Notes: generated from the sequence alone by a model not told the origin. A stretch of 64,000 nucleotides of DNA from Rossellomorea aquimaris (GCF_001877785.1 NZ_MINN01000139.1:62001-126000), one strand, 5' to 3'. Shown: positions 28,476 through 36,902, counted from the first letter of the stretch. Program-made: numbers and translations.

Positions 28476-30128
28476 ATGGCGATCCGGATCGAAGAGTTGA
28501 AGGATAAATTAATTCCGATGAGTCGGGCGATACAGGGTGAGTTGAACCCGGGTACCGACGATGGAAGAAATATTGTCTCAAAAGGGCTTCTTTTGTTTCG
28601 CCAGAACCTGGTGTCGAATGTGAAGGTCCGGGATGAGGAGGCCAGTGCGGATGTTCAGGATGTGACGCCTGTTTCGGTGCGGCTTGACCTGCAGTTCCCG
28701 CTGCTCAGCAAATGCTCCTGCCCCTACTCCGGCTGGTGCAGGCATCAGATGGCCACGTTTTTTATGATTTACAACAAGGTGGCCCGCGTCAGCGAATGGA
28801 TCCAGGATTGGCGCAGCCAGGAAAGCTCTCCCGATACGGATGAAAATAAACCCTCATCACTTGATGAATTATTCAAGAAACACACGGATTCAGGTGCCCT
28901 GCGGAAGGCCAGTGAGCTGCTGCAGGAGCGCAAAACACGGGGAAATACACCCGATGAATGGTGGCAGTTTTTTGAGTCGCTCCTGAAAAAGGAAGATTTG
29001 CAGCTTCTCGAGAGACAGCCATATTTGATGGACGTGATTATACAGAATATCTATAAGCGATTTAATAAAGAAGCACCGTTTGAACGCGAGTGGAAGCCTC
29101 TTTATCAGCTTTTCGCCACCTTCTTCCTGACGCTTGAGGTGGATGTTTTTTTACAGGAAAGAAATATTGAATTAAGCCGCGAGCAGTATGCCCTGTTCGA
29201 TTTCCTGCTGGATGAGATGGAGGATGCGGTCGAAAAGCTGTCGGTGCATGCGATGCCGTTCAGCTTCGATCCGTTCATTGCTTTCTTGAAGGAGAAATCT
29301 GGGGAGATGAGTGAGGATAACAAGCACAGCACGGAAATAAAAGCTGAGGTTTACCGGTTCATCTGGTATTACTTATTCAAACAAAAGGCCTGGCGCCGCA
29401 AAGAGGTAGAGCGTTTGGAAAGTTCCCCTTCCCAGGATGATCCATTCATTAAGATTGCTCTGCTCCATCAATATCTGCTGCTTGATGACTTGGATAAAGC
29501 AGAGGAAACGGTGGAAAGGATCGGGACGGAGCTTGTCGCTTATTCCGAGTTCTGGATGGTTAAGTTTGTTCTTTCCAAGCGATATGAAGGTCTGCTGCTC
29601 CTTTTGAAGGCCATTTTGGTAAGGCTCCCTTCCTATATCGAAGAAAAGAGTCATTATGAGGCATCAAGCTTTGTGCGCTGGTTTGTGCGCAAGCTGCCGA
29701 CGGATTGGCTGATGGAGCGGGACCCTGTGTTCTTGCGGGAACTTCTCCTGGCGATGCTGCCGTTCAGCTATTACAGCTACTCGGAGTTCCTGCTTAGTTC
29801 AAAATCCCACCGCGAGTGGGTGGAACTCCAGAAGTATATGGGCTATTCCGTCGGCGAGATGGAAAACATGGGCCTCAGCCAGGTGTATAAGGAATCGCCT
29901 GAGCTTGCACTGCCGGTCTATTATAACGGTGTCATCGACATGATCGAGCAGAAGAACCGCGACAGTTACAAGTATGCTGTGCGCTATATGAAGAAGATCC
30001 GGACGATTTATAAGAAGCTGAAGCAAACGGATAAGTGGGATGACTATCTCCCCTATATCCTTGAAAAATATAAACGACTCCGTGCGTTTCAAGAAGAATG
30101 CAGAAAGGGTAAGTTGATTGATGCTTAA
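28476..30128 (+). CDS. ywqB: SWIM zinc finger protein YwqB
   Basis: Protein of 550 residues with an N-terminal SWIM domain: CSCPYSGWCRHQMA supplies the CxC..CxH zinc ligands near residue 80. The rest is alpha-helical without recognised motifs. The start ATG 28476 (MAIRIEEL) is preceded by GATGGGAGAG and by a TATAAT at about 28432; the upstream open frame through the palindrome array is not coding. The end overlaps the SNF2 gene by 8 bp. In B. subtilis and many Bacillaceae ywqB and ywqA are paired, suggesting a joint chromatin- or repair-like function. Confidence 0.9.
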   Translation: MAIRIEELKDKLIPMSRAIQGELNPGTDDGRNIVSKGLLLFRQNLVSNVKVRDEEASADVQDVTPVSVRLDLQFPLLSKCSCPYSGWCRHQMATFFMIYNKVARVSEWIQDWRSQESSPDTDENKPSSLDELFKKHTDSGALRKASELLQERKTRGNTPDEWWQFFESLLKKEDLQLLERQPYLMDVIIQNIYKRFNKEAPFEREWKPLYQLFATFFLTLEVDVFLQERNIELSREQYALFDFLLDEMEDAVEKLSVHAMPFSFDPFIAFLKEKSGEMSEDNKHSTEIKAEVYRFIWYYLFKQKAWRRKEVERLESSPSQDDPFIKIALLHQYLLLDDLDKAEETVERIGTELVAYSEFWMVKFVLSKRYEGLLLLLKAILVRLPSYIEEKSHYEASSFVRWFVRKLPTDWLMERDPVFLRELLLAMLPFSYYSYSEFLLSSKSHREWVELQKYMGYSVGEMENMGLSQVYKESPELALPVYYNGVIDMIEQKNRDSYKYAVRYMKKIRTIYKKLKQTDKWDDYLPYILEKYKRLRAFQEECRKGKLIDA

Positions 30129-32952
30129 ATTGTCTTCCGTGAAGATCAATGTAGACGCAACTAAATATGCCGGCCGCTTCTTCCTGACGGCTGAAAACGG
30201 CGAGGGTGAAGAGCTGCATCCTTCCCAATGGAAAAGTCAGCTGTTCCTTTGGCATGAGGATACCCATTACGGGACGCTGCTTCAAGACCGGATGGCTGAT
30301 GGCGGGATCGTCGTGTCGCACTGGGAACTCCTCACCTTACTCGCGCAGGAACATTTCAGCGGGATGGTCGAATGGGACTGGGATGAAACCGGCCAGGCCT
30401 GCAATGCGATTGCCCCCGTCCTTTATGAAGCGATTGAAGCCGGCCGCTGGCTCCCCCGCTTTGATGAATGGCAGGAAACGGGGCTGCAGTTCCATATCCC
30501 GGATGAAGTCTGGGAAAATTTCAATGAAGACTTCTGGCAGCAGGACCTCCCTGATGGCCCGTCCCTCGCCGCTTTAACACAGCAGTGGTTTGAAGGGTCG
30601 CTGAATGAAGCGATGGCTGCCGGCGGGTCGGAAGCGATGAAGAGGATACAGAAGCTGAAGGAGAGTACGCTCACTTCCGAGGAGCTTCATGCTTATTTTG
30701 ACGAGAAGCGCTGGAGCGAGTGGATCCGCGGTGAAGAGGATGAAGAACTGCCGTTTTCAATCGGACTGCGTATCTCGGAGCCGCTTGATGAAGATGAAAC
30801 GTGGCAGCTTGAGACGATTCTGCGTGACCGGAAGCGGGAGAAGCGTGTGATTTCGTTGACAGAAGATACGGTTCCGGCAGGTTGGAAACCTTATCTGCCG
30901 CAAGTACGTGAAGAACAGGAACGCTGGCTGAAGATGATTCCGATGCTCCGTGAGAGTGATGGGACGCTGACCGATTCACTTAGTGAACACGACGCTTGGG
31001 ATTTTTTGTCGGTGCTCAGTGAAAAACTGATCGACCTCGACATCGAAATCCTTCTGCCGTCCTGGTGGGAAGCGATGAAGGACGCACAGGTACTCGTGAA
31101 GGCGAAGCTGAAGAACACCGATACAAGCTACCGCCCTTCTTTCGTCGGCTTGAACGCAATGCTTGATTTTGACTGGCGCCTGTCGATGAACGGGGTCAAT
31201 TTATCGGAGGATGATTTTAATAAGCTCGTAGATGACCAGCGAAGACTCGTGAAGATCCGCGGTCAGTGGATGAAGCTCGATCCTGCGATGATCCGCCGCA
31301 TTCAGCAGATGATGACGAAGGCGAAGCAGGAAGGCATCTCGATCCAGGATATGCTTGAGCAGGAGCTTGTGCCGCGGGATGAAGAAGACGGTGCGCTCGA
31401 TGATGAAGACGACGAGTATGATCCATATAAATACGCCCGCATCCAGTTGGAACTCAACCGCTCGTTGAAAAAACTGGTGAGTCAGCTGACGAATGTATCG
31501 TCCATTCCACTGGTGGAAACGCCGGATGCCTTTCATGGGGAACTCAGGCCGTATCAGCAGCTCGGGATGAGCTGGATGCTGTTCCTGCGGAAGTTCGGTT
31601 TCGGGGCATGTCTTGCCGATGATATGGGTCTTGGGAAAACGGTGCAGCTCATTACGTACCTTCTGCATATTAGGTCCGATGAAAAACCGGAGACACCTGC
31701 CTTGATCATTGCGCCGACATCGGTGCTAGGGAACTGGCAGCGTGAGATCGAGAAGTTCGCACCCGATTTGAAGGTTCATCTTCATTACGGTTCGTCACGC
31801 GCAAAAGAAGAAAAGTTTTTCGAGCGGATTTCCGGCATGGATATCGTACTGACCTCTTACGGGCTGTCGCATATTGATTTTGACGAATTGTCAGGTGTGG
31901 AGTGGAGCTGCATTTCACTGGATGAAGCGCAGAATATCAAGAATGCGAACACAAAACAGTCCCGCGCGATCCGAAAGCTTAATGGAAAGCATCATGTCGC
32001 TCTGACGGGAACGCCGATGGAGAACCGGCTGTCCGAACTGTGGTCGATCTTTGATTTCCTGAACCACGGCTATCTCGGCGGCTTCACTCAGTATCAGAAG
32101 AACTATATCGCACCGATTGAAAAAGACGAATCCCAGGAAAAAGTCCGCGAGCTGCAGGCAAAAATCAAGCCGTTCCTGCTGCGCCGGACGAAGAAGGACC
32201 CAGAGGTCGAACTCAACCTTCCTGAGAAGATCGAGCAGAAGGAATACTGCAGCCTGACTGCTGAACAGGCGGCGCTCTATGAACAGCTTGTACAGGAGAC
32301 CTTGACGAAAGTCGAAACGCTGAGCGGGTTCGAGCGCAAGGGATTGATTTTGCAGATGCTGAATCAGTTAAAGCAGCTTTGTAACCATCCTGCTTTATAT
32401 CTGAAGGAACCGGATCCCCGTTCGATCCTGACGCGTTCCGAGAAAATGCAGAAGCTGAAGGATATCGTGGAAGCGGCCCTTGAATCTGGTGAGGGAACAT
32501 TGATTTTCACCCAATATATCTCTATGGGTGAAATGATCCAGGAAGTCATGAAAAAGGAATTCGGCGTGGATGTTCCATTCTTGAACGGAAGCATGGCAAA
32601 AGCAAAGCGGGATGAACTCGTAGACCGCTTCCAGAACGGCGAATTCCCGGTCTTCCTTCTATCATTGAAGGCTGGCGGAACCGGCTTGAACCTCACTGCC
32701 GCCAACCACGTCGTTCACTACGACCGCTGGTGGAACCCTGCCGTCGAAAACCAGGCAACCGACCGTGCCTATAGGATTGGTCAGAAACGATTCGTTCACG
32801 TTCATAAGCTGGTGTCATCTGGGACCCTAGAGGAAAAAATCGATGCCATGCTCGAAAAGAAACAGGCATTGAACGACGAAATCATCAGGAGCGACCAGTG
32901 GGTCACCGAATTGTCGGATCAGGACTTGCAGTCGTTGTTGGTGTTGGAGTAG
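30121..32952 (+). CDS. ywqA: SNF2-family helicase YwqA
   Basis: SNF2/Rad54-like DNA translocase of 943 residues. The N-terminal half (about 1-430) is the bacterial SNF2-associated region. The ATPase core begins near 475 with YQQLGMSWM (Q-region), LADDMGLGKTVQ (motif I), DEAQ (motif II, near 600), LTGTPMENRLSELW (motif III), and in the second RecA lobe FLLSLKAGGTGLNLTAANHVVHYDRWWNPAVENQATDRAYRIGQ (motifs V and VI). It moves along double-stranded DNA using ATP, and family members remodel protein-DNA complexes. The start ATG 30121 overlaps the ywqB stop; the TTG at 30118 is less likely. Confidence 0.95.
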   Translation: MLKLSSVKINVDATKYAGRFFLTAENGEGEELHPSQWKSQLFLWHEDTHYGTLLQDRMADGGIVVSHWELLTLLAQEHFSGMVEWDWDETGQACNAIAPVLYEAIEAGRWLPRFDEWQETGLQFHIPDEVWENFNEDFWQQDLPDGPSLAALTQQWFEGSLNEAMAAGGSEAMKRIQKLKESTLTSEELHAYFDEKRWSEWIRGEEDEELPFSIGLRISEPLDEDETWQLETILRDRKREKRVISLTEDTVPAGWKPYLPQVREEQERWLKMIPMLRESDGTLTDSLSEHDAWDFLSVLSEKLIDLDIEILLPSWWEAMKDAQVLVKAKLKNTDTSYRPSFVGLNAMLDFDWRLSMNGVNLSEDDFNKLVDDQRRLVKIRGQWMKLDPAMIRRIQQMMTKAKQEGISIQDMLEQELVPRDEEDGALDDEDDEYDPYKYARIQLELNRSLKKLVSQLTNVSSIPLVETPDAFHGELRPYQQLGMSWMLFLRKFGFGACLADDMGLGKTVQLITYLLHIRSDEKPETPALIIAPTSVLGNWQREIEKFAPDLKVHLHYGSSRAKEEKFFERISGMDIVLTSYGLSHIDFDELSGVEWSCISLDEAQNIKNANTKQSRAIRKLNGKHHVALTGTPMENRLSELWSIFDFLNHGYLGGFTQYQKNYIAPIEKDESQEKVRELQAKIKPFLLRRTKKDPEVELNLPEKIEQKEYCSLTAEQAALYEQLVQETLTKVETLSGFERKGLILQMLNQLKQLCNHPALYLKEPDPRSILTRSEKMQKLKDIVEAALESGEGTLIFTQYISMGEMIQEVMKKEFGVDVPFLNGSMAKAKRDELVDRFQNGEFPVFLLSLKAGGTGLNLTAANHVVHYDRWWNPAVENQATDRAYRIGQKRFVHVHKLVSSGTLEEKIDAMLEKKQALNDEIIRSDQWVTELSDQDLQSLLVLE

Positions 32953-32962
32953 ATTATGTATG

Positions 32963-32995
32963 ACCCCCTTTCATTGTAGGAAGGGGGTTTTTGTT
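32963..32995 (+). terminator. Rho-independent terminator of ywqBA
   Basis: ACCCCCTT pairs with AAGGGGGT across a 10-nt loop, followed by TTTTTG and a T-run. Confidence 0.85.
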
Positions 32996-33038
32996 TTTTT
33001 GTTGTTATGGATGCTGATGTCTAAGTAACTACTACTTA

Positions 33039-33164
33039 GTTGATTGGAGCTCCAGGCACTCGACTCCTGCGGGAAAAGCGAGTCAAGGGAGACCCCACAG
33101 GCGTGAAACGCCGAGGAGGCTCCCGACCGCCCGCGGAAAGCGAGTGCCTGGAGCGGAAATCAAC
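33039..33164. repeat. Uninterrupted type I repeat (GTTGATT...AATCAAC)
   Basis: Element of 126 bp bounded by GTTGATTGGAGCTCCAGGCACTC and its near-complement ending GAGCGGAAATCAAC. It holds CTCCTGCGGG and CCCGCGGAAAGCGAG half-sites and a GGCGTGAAACGCC hairpin. It is the uninterrupted relative of the composite repeats at 38322-38549 and 42621-42849. Downstream, 33253-33309 is a truncated copy. Apart from these, 33310-33569 shows nothing I can name. Confidence 0.75.
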
Positions 33165-33252
33165 GAGCTGCGTTTTATGGAGAGATAGTTTTAAACTTGC
33201 ATTCTAAGTAGAGTAGAAAATTATTGGAGTAGAACTCCACCTTTTTAAGATA

Positions 33253-33309
33253 GCCCCTGAGGAGGCTTACCGTCCGCCCGCGGAAAGCGAAGTCCTGCAC
33301 GGAAATCAA
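33253..33309. repeat. Truncated type I repeat
   Basis: Contains the GAGGAGGCT, CCGCCCGCGGAAAGCGA and GGAAATCAA blocks of the element at 33039-33164 but lacks the left half. Confidence 0.6.
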
Positions 33310-33569
33310 ATGCGGTGATCAGCGAATACAACCACAAAAAAACAGCCGGCTCCAATGGAAACCGACCCTACATGAAGACATATTGGGGAACGTACAAAAC
33401 TGCTTCACTGCTACTTACAATCTTCTATTTCTAACGAGGTATGTTAGAGGGATGCCGCGGAGTCATGATGAAAATTGGACATTGAGACAAAACTTACAGG
33501 TTGGATAAAACGTTTAGTTGGTGTTCATTCTCTGAAGGTTTCTAAGATGAGGATTGCATGCGGGGTTCC

Positions 33570-33744
33570 TTAAGATGTGGTCTTGAGGGCAGGATTCGGG
33601 TATTCAAACCCTTGTTCCAGTGCGGTCACCCGTTGTGAAAGATAGAAGTTCTCGACGTTTGTACGGGCCACTTTCTTGATCAGTTCTTCGTTCAATTTTT
33701 CAAGTCGATCGATCCGCTGTTCCAGCGTCTGCAGGGTTGCCAAT
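33570..33744 (-). pseudogene. Frameshifted small coiled-coil ORF
   Basis: On the minus strand, TTG 33744 follows a strong GGGAGGGG site and reads MATLQTLE. A one-base excess at the GAAA near 33720 then breaks the frame (a stop soon follows). In the -1-corrected frame the reading continues as QRIDRLEKLNEELIKKVART, NVENFYLSQRVTALEQGF, ending at TAA 33570. The restored product would be about 57 residues with clear coiled-coil heptads. Either a recent frameshift mutation, a sequencing error, or (less likely) programmed shifting. It lies directly after ssbB on the same strand. Confidence 0.45.
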
Positions 33745-33761
33745 GGGTCCCCTCCCTTCTT

Positions 33762-34151
33762 TTAAAATGGCAGTTCAACCGGCTCTTTCTCCGGCGGCTT
33801 CTCAGTCTGCTGTTGTTCCCGGTCAGCGACAGGCCTTGAATTCATGAACCGAATGGAATCAGCTACTACCTCAGTAACATAAACCCGTTTACCTTGATCA
33901 TTCTCATAATTTCGGGTCTGGATGCGGCCGGTGATGCCGACGACAGATCCCTTCCGGCAGTATTTCTCCGTGTTATCGGCCGCCTTGTTCCATATCTTGC
34001 ACATGACGAAATCCGTTTCGACCTGCCCCTGCTGATTTTTAAACTGGCGGTTTACGGCTACTGTCACATTCAGGACAGACCGGCCTTCCATCGTTTTCCT
34101 AGCTTCGGGATCCTTGGTCAGCCTGCCCACCAGGGTGACTTGATTGATCAC
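33762..34151 (-). CDS. ssbB: Single-stranded DNA-binding protein SsbB
   Basis: OB-fold ssDNA-binding protein of 129 residues starting at GTG 34151 behind AGAGAGGGGGG; the longer frame to 34199 is rejected because it lacks a ribosome site and the family starts with M-I/L-NQVTLVGRLTKDPE. The core (GRSVLNVTVAVNR, DFVMCKIWNKAADNTEKYCRKGS, GRIQTRNYE) is typical. The C-terminus is short and ends ELPF, an acidic/Pro/Phe end like the protein-interaction tip of Ssb. B. subtilis SsbB (YwpH, 113 residues) protects incoming DNA in competent cells. Position beside ywpF matches B. subtilis. Confidence 0.92.
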   Translation of the reverse strand: MINQVTLVGRLTKDPEARKTMEGRSVLNVTVAVNRQFKNQQGQVETDFVMCKIWNKAADNTEKYCRKGSVVGITGRIQTRNYENDQGKRVYVTEVVADSIRFMNSRPVADREQQQTEKPPEKEPVELPF

Positions 34152-34411
34152 TTTTATTCCCCCCTCTCTTTTGGAATGATTTAATCTTACCCTCTCCAAT
34201 CCACCGGTGTAAAATCGTGAATTTCCGGAATCTGCGTATATAACTTCAATAAATTCACTAAATTCCCCTAGGGAGATTTGCCATTTCTGAAGTAAAATAA
34301 GCCCGAAAATCGAAAATCCACTTTTTTTAGCACAATTTACTCATTAGGGATTCTTTTACCGCTGTGATATAATTTTTATAATTAAAACCTATTCACGGGA
34401 GATGTTCGTTC

Positions 34412-34852
34412 ATGAAAACCTTTAAAGTGATTTCACTGCAGGTAGTGGATAATGAGGAACTCCAGGATTTTGATATCGAGGACGGCCTGATCATCAATAA
34501 AGAGGATGGGAAAAGTACGTGGCTCGTGGAAACCTATATGTCCCAGAAGTATCTCGAGTTTTTTCAGAAGGCTCAGCAGCAAGAGAATGACTTGGAGATA
34601 CAGGTCGTCATCTCCAACAAAGCCAATGATCCCGCCGCTTTCATGACATCGATACGGGGAATCAAGAAAATGAACGGCCGGATGAGCGTTTTATTTGAAG
34701 GGAAATTGAAGAAGCAGCGCAACGAATATGCAGAATTACTATTGGATGACCTATTACAAAGAGGATATACCGGAGATGAACTGGTGAAGGAATTCCGCGA
34801 AAAAATGGTATCCAAACCGCGTCTGCCTGTTACTTCAAAACCAAGCGTCTGA
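34412..34852 (+). CDS. ywpF: YwpF-like protein
   Basis: Conserved Bacillus protein of 146 residues, start ATG 34412 (MKTFKVISLQV..., matching the MKTFKVI start of YwpF). Soluble, alpha/beta, no membrane helix. The DGLIINKEDGKSTWLVE segment is the family core. Function unknown. An extended -10 promoter TGATATAAT lies at 34365-34373. It is divergent from ssbB and separate from sinR. Confidence 0.8.
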   Translation: MKTFKVISLQVVDNEELQDFDIEDGLIINKEDGKSTWLVETYMSQKYLEFFQKAQQQENDLEIQVVISNKANDPAAFMTSIRGIKKMNGRMSVLFEGKLKKQRNEYAELLLDDLLQRGYTGDELVKEFREKMVSKPRLPVTSKPSV

Positions 34853-34946
34853 TTTTTTACGACAATATGTAAACTTCTTATAGAGCGGATGTTGACTGTT
34901 TGATATAATAAAAGTATCGAAACGATTTTATAGGCAGGTGTCCACC

Positions 34947-35267
34947 ATGATCGGGGAACGAGTTAAAAGGTATAGACAAGAAAAAAGAATGTCCATGACT
35001 GAGCTGGCTGATAAAGCCGGGGTTGCCAAGTCATATTTGAGCTCCATCGAGCGAAACATTCAACAAAACCCATCCATTCAGTTTTTGGAAAAAGTCTCTG
35101 CCGCTCTGGGAATCTCGATGGACGCGTTGTTACACGATGATTCAGAAAACAATTCTGTCGACCGCGAGTGGATTAAAATTGCAGAGGAAGCAATGGATTC
35201 CGGTATTACAAAGGAACAATTCCGCGAGTTTATTGAGTTTAATAAATGGAAATTGGGCAACAAATAA
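34947..35267 (+). CDS. sinR: Biofilm master repressor SinR
   Basis: XRE-family repressor of 106 residues, close to B. subtilis SinR (111) along its length: MIGERVKRYRQEK, then the helix-turn-helix SMTELADKAGVAKSYLSSIERN and QNPSIQFLEKVSAALGIS, a linker, and the C-terminal dimerisation/SinI-binding helices DREWIKIAEEAMDSGITKEQFREFIEFNKW. The start ATG 34947 is set by AGGTG 6 nt upstream; GTG 34938 is not needed. An extended -10, TGATATAAT, lies at 34901-34909. SinR binds GTTCTYT boxes and represses matrix genes. Here sinI is convergent, not upstream in the same operon as in B. subtilis. Confidence 0.93.
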   Translation: MIGERVKRYRQEKRMSMTELADKAGVAKSYLSSIERNIQQNPSIQFLEKVSAALGISMDALLHDDSENNSVDREWIKIAEEAMDSGITKEQFREFIEFNKWKLGNK

Positions 35268-35296
35268 AGTCTTGCAGCGGCTGCAAGACTTTTTAC
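35267..35296. terminator. Terminator between sinR and sinI
   Basis: Perfect inverted repeat AAAGTCTTGCAGC/GCTGCAAGACTTT around one G (effective loop CGG), followed by a T-run on the plus strand. Confidence 0.85.
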
Positions 35297-35350
35297 ATTC
35301 ATCATTTATTTTTTTTATATTCTTTGTGTCTACATGTTTTAAAACAATGT

Positions 35351-35482
35351 TTACACAATTTTGTATTCTTCAAGTTCCTTACTATGATTCTGTAAAAAAT
35401 GTCTTATCTCATTCTTAGAGATTCCTGCATCAAGTGCTTGTTTAACTAATTCAATCCATTCTAGATCAAGTTCACGCTTCAT
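35351..35482 (-). CDS. sinI: SinR antagonist SinI
   Basis: Small protein of 43 residues: MKRELDLEWIELVKQALDAG, then ISKNEIRHFLQNHSKELEEYKIV. It matches the SinI fold, two helices that mimic the SinR C-terminal dimerisation region (compare DREWIKIAEEAMDSGITKEQFREF in SinR of this window). Start choice: AGGAGG at 35498-35493 places ATG 35482 at 10 nt; ATG 35491 is almost touching the site. The longer frame to 35584 runs through a riboswitch and is not coding. SinI forms a heterodimer with SinR and releases matrix genes. A c-di-GMP-I aptamer fills its leader. Convergent with sinR. Confidence 0.88.
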   Translation of the reverse strand: MKRELDLEWIELVKQALDAGISKNEIRHFLQNHSKELEEYKIV

Positions 35483-35518
35483 CTTTTCCATTCCTCCTAA
35501 AATACATGTATGTATTCC

Positions 35519-35637
35519 AGGCAATCCAGCCATCTTAGTCGTCCGCTGGGTTCCATCTACTTTAACTAAATACACAGCACCCATCTTCTTACCTTAGACC
35601 TGTGACTTTGCGTCCCTACTTTTCAATAGGTTTGCCT
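35519..35637 (-). ncRNA. c-di-GMP-I (GEMM-I) riboswitch in the sinI leader
   Basis: Read on the minus strand. P1 AGGCAA (35637-35632) pairs with TTGCCT (35524-35519). P2 CCTA-TTGAAAAG-TAGG is followed by the invariant GGGACGCAAAG, then TCACAGGTCTAAGG on the 5' side of P3, and GACTAAGATGGCTGGATTGCC on the 3' side, the usual G.(C/T)GG(G/A)TTGCC end. P3 has an enlarged apical region (about 50 nt). A TATAAT lies at 35673-35668, about 30 nt upstream of P1. Between P1 and the sinI AGGAGG lie only about 20 nt containing a small palindrome, so translational control or a weak terminator is possible. Confidence 0.88.
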
Positions 35638-35818
35638 TTATCTGACTAGCTCCTTAGAACTATACCCATTATACTAAGGAATAACCTCTATCATCTGTTG
35701 TTTTTTGTCTTTTCTGACAACTTTTTTCCAACAAATCATGCCTTAATCTGACAAATATGGAATAAATAACTCTTAATGGTACCAGGAAATAATGAAATGA
35801 TGTAAATATAGTCGAATT

Positions 35819-36022
35819 TTAGCGAAAATCTTTGCGGTACGCTTCTAATTTCTTTTTTATAGGAAGGACTTTATCATTAATATTTCGGAAGGTTTTGGAG
35901 TCATAAAATGGATGATCAGATAAGTCTTTTCCGCATGATGGGCAGAGCCAGTGACCGGTTTCTGAACTGCTGAATGATGCCCGTGTACAGCGGGTGCATA
36001 TTTTCTTATACATGTTATACAT
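35819..36022 (-). CDS. Small zinc-ribbon protein
   Basis: 67 residues with CTRC (near 9-12) and CPSCG (near 27-31), two CxxC knuckles that make a rubredoxin-like zinc ribbon, followed by a basic helical tail (NDKVLPIKKKLEAYRKDF). The start ATG 36022 overlaps the stop of the LPXTG gene (ATGTATAA), with AAAGGAAAA as ribosome site, so it is the second gene of that operon. It has no signal peptide and is cytoplasmic. Function unknown; it could be a regulator or chaperone of the matrix protein, which is a guess from linkage. Confidence 0.65.
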   Translation of the reverse strand: MYNMYKKICTRCTRASFSSSETGHWLCPSCGKDLSDHPFYDSKTFRNINDKVLPIKKKLEAYRKDFR

Positions 36023-36653
36023 TTTTCCTTTCTTTCAAGCTAAAATCAGACAGTCTCAGTTTTCTTCGAGTAAGGATATACAAACAAATCCCTGCTAAAA
36101 ACAGGCTGCTGCCCCACATTAAATAGTTGAAGTAATCAGTTCCCGTATCCGGTAATAAGCTTCCTTCTGCAACAGAGGTAACAGCACCGTCAGGTCCTTC
36201 CGCCAGGAAATCGAATTGAAACTCTGTCATTAACCCCTGATATTCATTTCCGAGCCCATATGGTATTTCTATGGAAATTTCATATGTTTTAGAATCACTT
36301 CTTTCTAAATTGCGAAGGTCAAGGTTTTTGAAATCTTTTACTTTTCCTTCTGCTAAAGTTTTATTACCATCGCTTATATCAAGAATTAATTCATTATAGA
36401 ATTTTTCAGAACCACTTAGAAATGTGTTTTTAAACAGGTAACTGAAATCTTGTTTCCCTCTATTTGATATCGTAATGTTCCTTGTGATTTTATCGCCTGG
36501 TTTCATATTTGTTAGGTTAAATAAAATCGGAGATGGACTAACAGAGATATCTGCAGATCTGTGCTCTTTTGTATTCTCTTCAGCAAAGATATCAGTATTA
36601 ATCAAATATGATGAAATAATAATAATAGTAACGATTTTATAGATGATTTTCAT
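36015..36653 (-). CDS. LPXTG-anchored TasA/camelysin-like surface protein
   Basis: 212 residues. Signal peptide (about 1-24, KIVTIIIISSYLINTDIFA). The mature part reads VSPSPILFNLTNMKPGDKITRNITISNRGKQDFSYLF and later IPYGLGNEYQGLMTEFQFDFLAEG. These are the hallmarks of TasA/CalY (camelysin, M73) beta-sandwich matrix proteins (F-L-KPGD-TR-I-I-N-G and NEYQG...F.F.F). The C-terminus is a sorting signal: LPDTG at 167-171, membrane helix about 173-194, then RRK. Start ATG 36653 follows AAAGGAGAT. A class D-like sortase is encoded 570 bp away on the divergent operon. This implies a fibre-forming or fibre-like protein covalently fixed to the wall. Fibre formation itself is inference. Confidence 0.8.
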   Translation of the reverse strand: MKIIYKIVTIIIISSYLINTDIFAEENTKEHRSADISVSPSPILFNLTNMKPGDKITRNITISNRGKQDFSYLFKNTFLSGSEKFYNELILDISDGNKTLAEGKVKDFKNLDLRNLERSDSKTYEISIEIPYGLGNEYQGLMTEFQFDFLAEGPDGAVTSVAEGSLLPDTGTDYFNYLMWGSSLFLAGICLYILTRRKLRLSDFSLKERKNV

Positions 36654-36700
36654 AGTTTATCTCCTTTAGTATTGTTATGCACTGCTAATATGTACAACTC

Positions 36701-36870
36701 GTTCTTTTTAAAGAACTACCAATTTCAGTATATATAACAAACAATCCGTTATAAAGGATTGAATTTCTTTAAAATCCCTACTTTTTCTAGCAATAGTGTT
36801 CTATATATAGAATTAACTCGTTCTTACTCGGTTTTTCGTTTTTTATAAATATTATTTTGTTCTATATAAT
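36701..36870. promoter_or_regulatory. Cluster of SinR-type operator boxes
   Basis: Within the 249-bp divergent spacer are GTTCTTT-TT-AAAGAAC (36701-36716, two inverted boxes), GTTCTAT (36798-36804, inside the palindrome TTCTATATATAGAA 36799-36812), GTTCTTA (36820-36826) and GTTCTAT (36859-36865). The last overlaps a TATAAT (36865-36870) for the SinR-like gene. SinR of B. subtilis binds GTTCTYT as repeats in this sort of arrangement. Control of both divergent operons is inferred. Confidence 0.7.
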
Positions 36871-36902
36871 GAAAATATCTGAGTTAGAAAGGACTGAGGC
36901 TA

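Noticed and set aside
35483-35584. N-terminal extension of SinI
   Set aside because: This stretch is the 3' side of the c-di-GMP aptamer and has no ribosome binding site; SinI proteins are about 45-57 residues.
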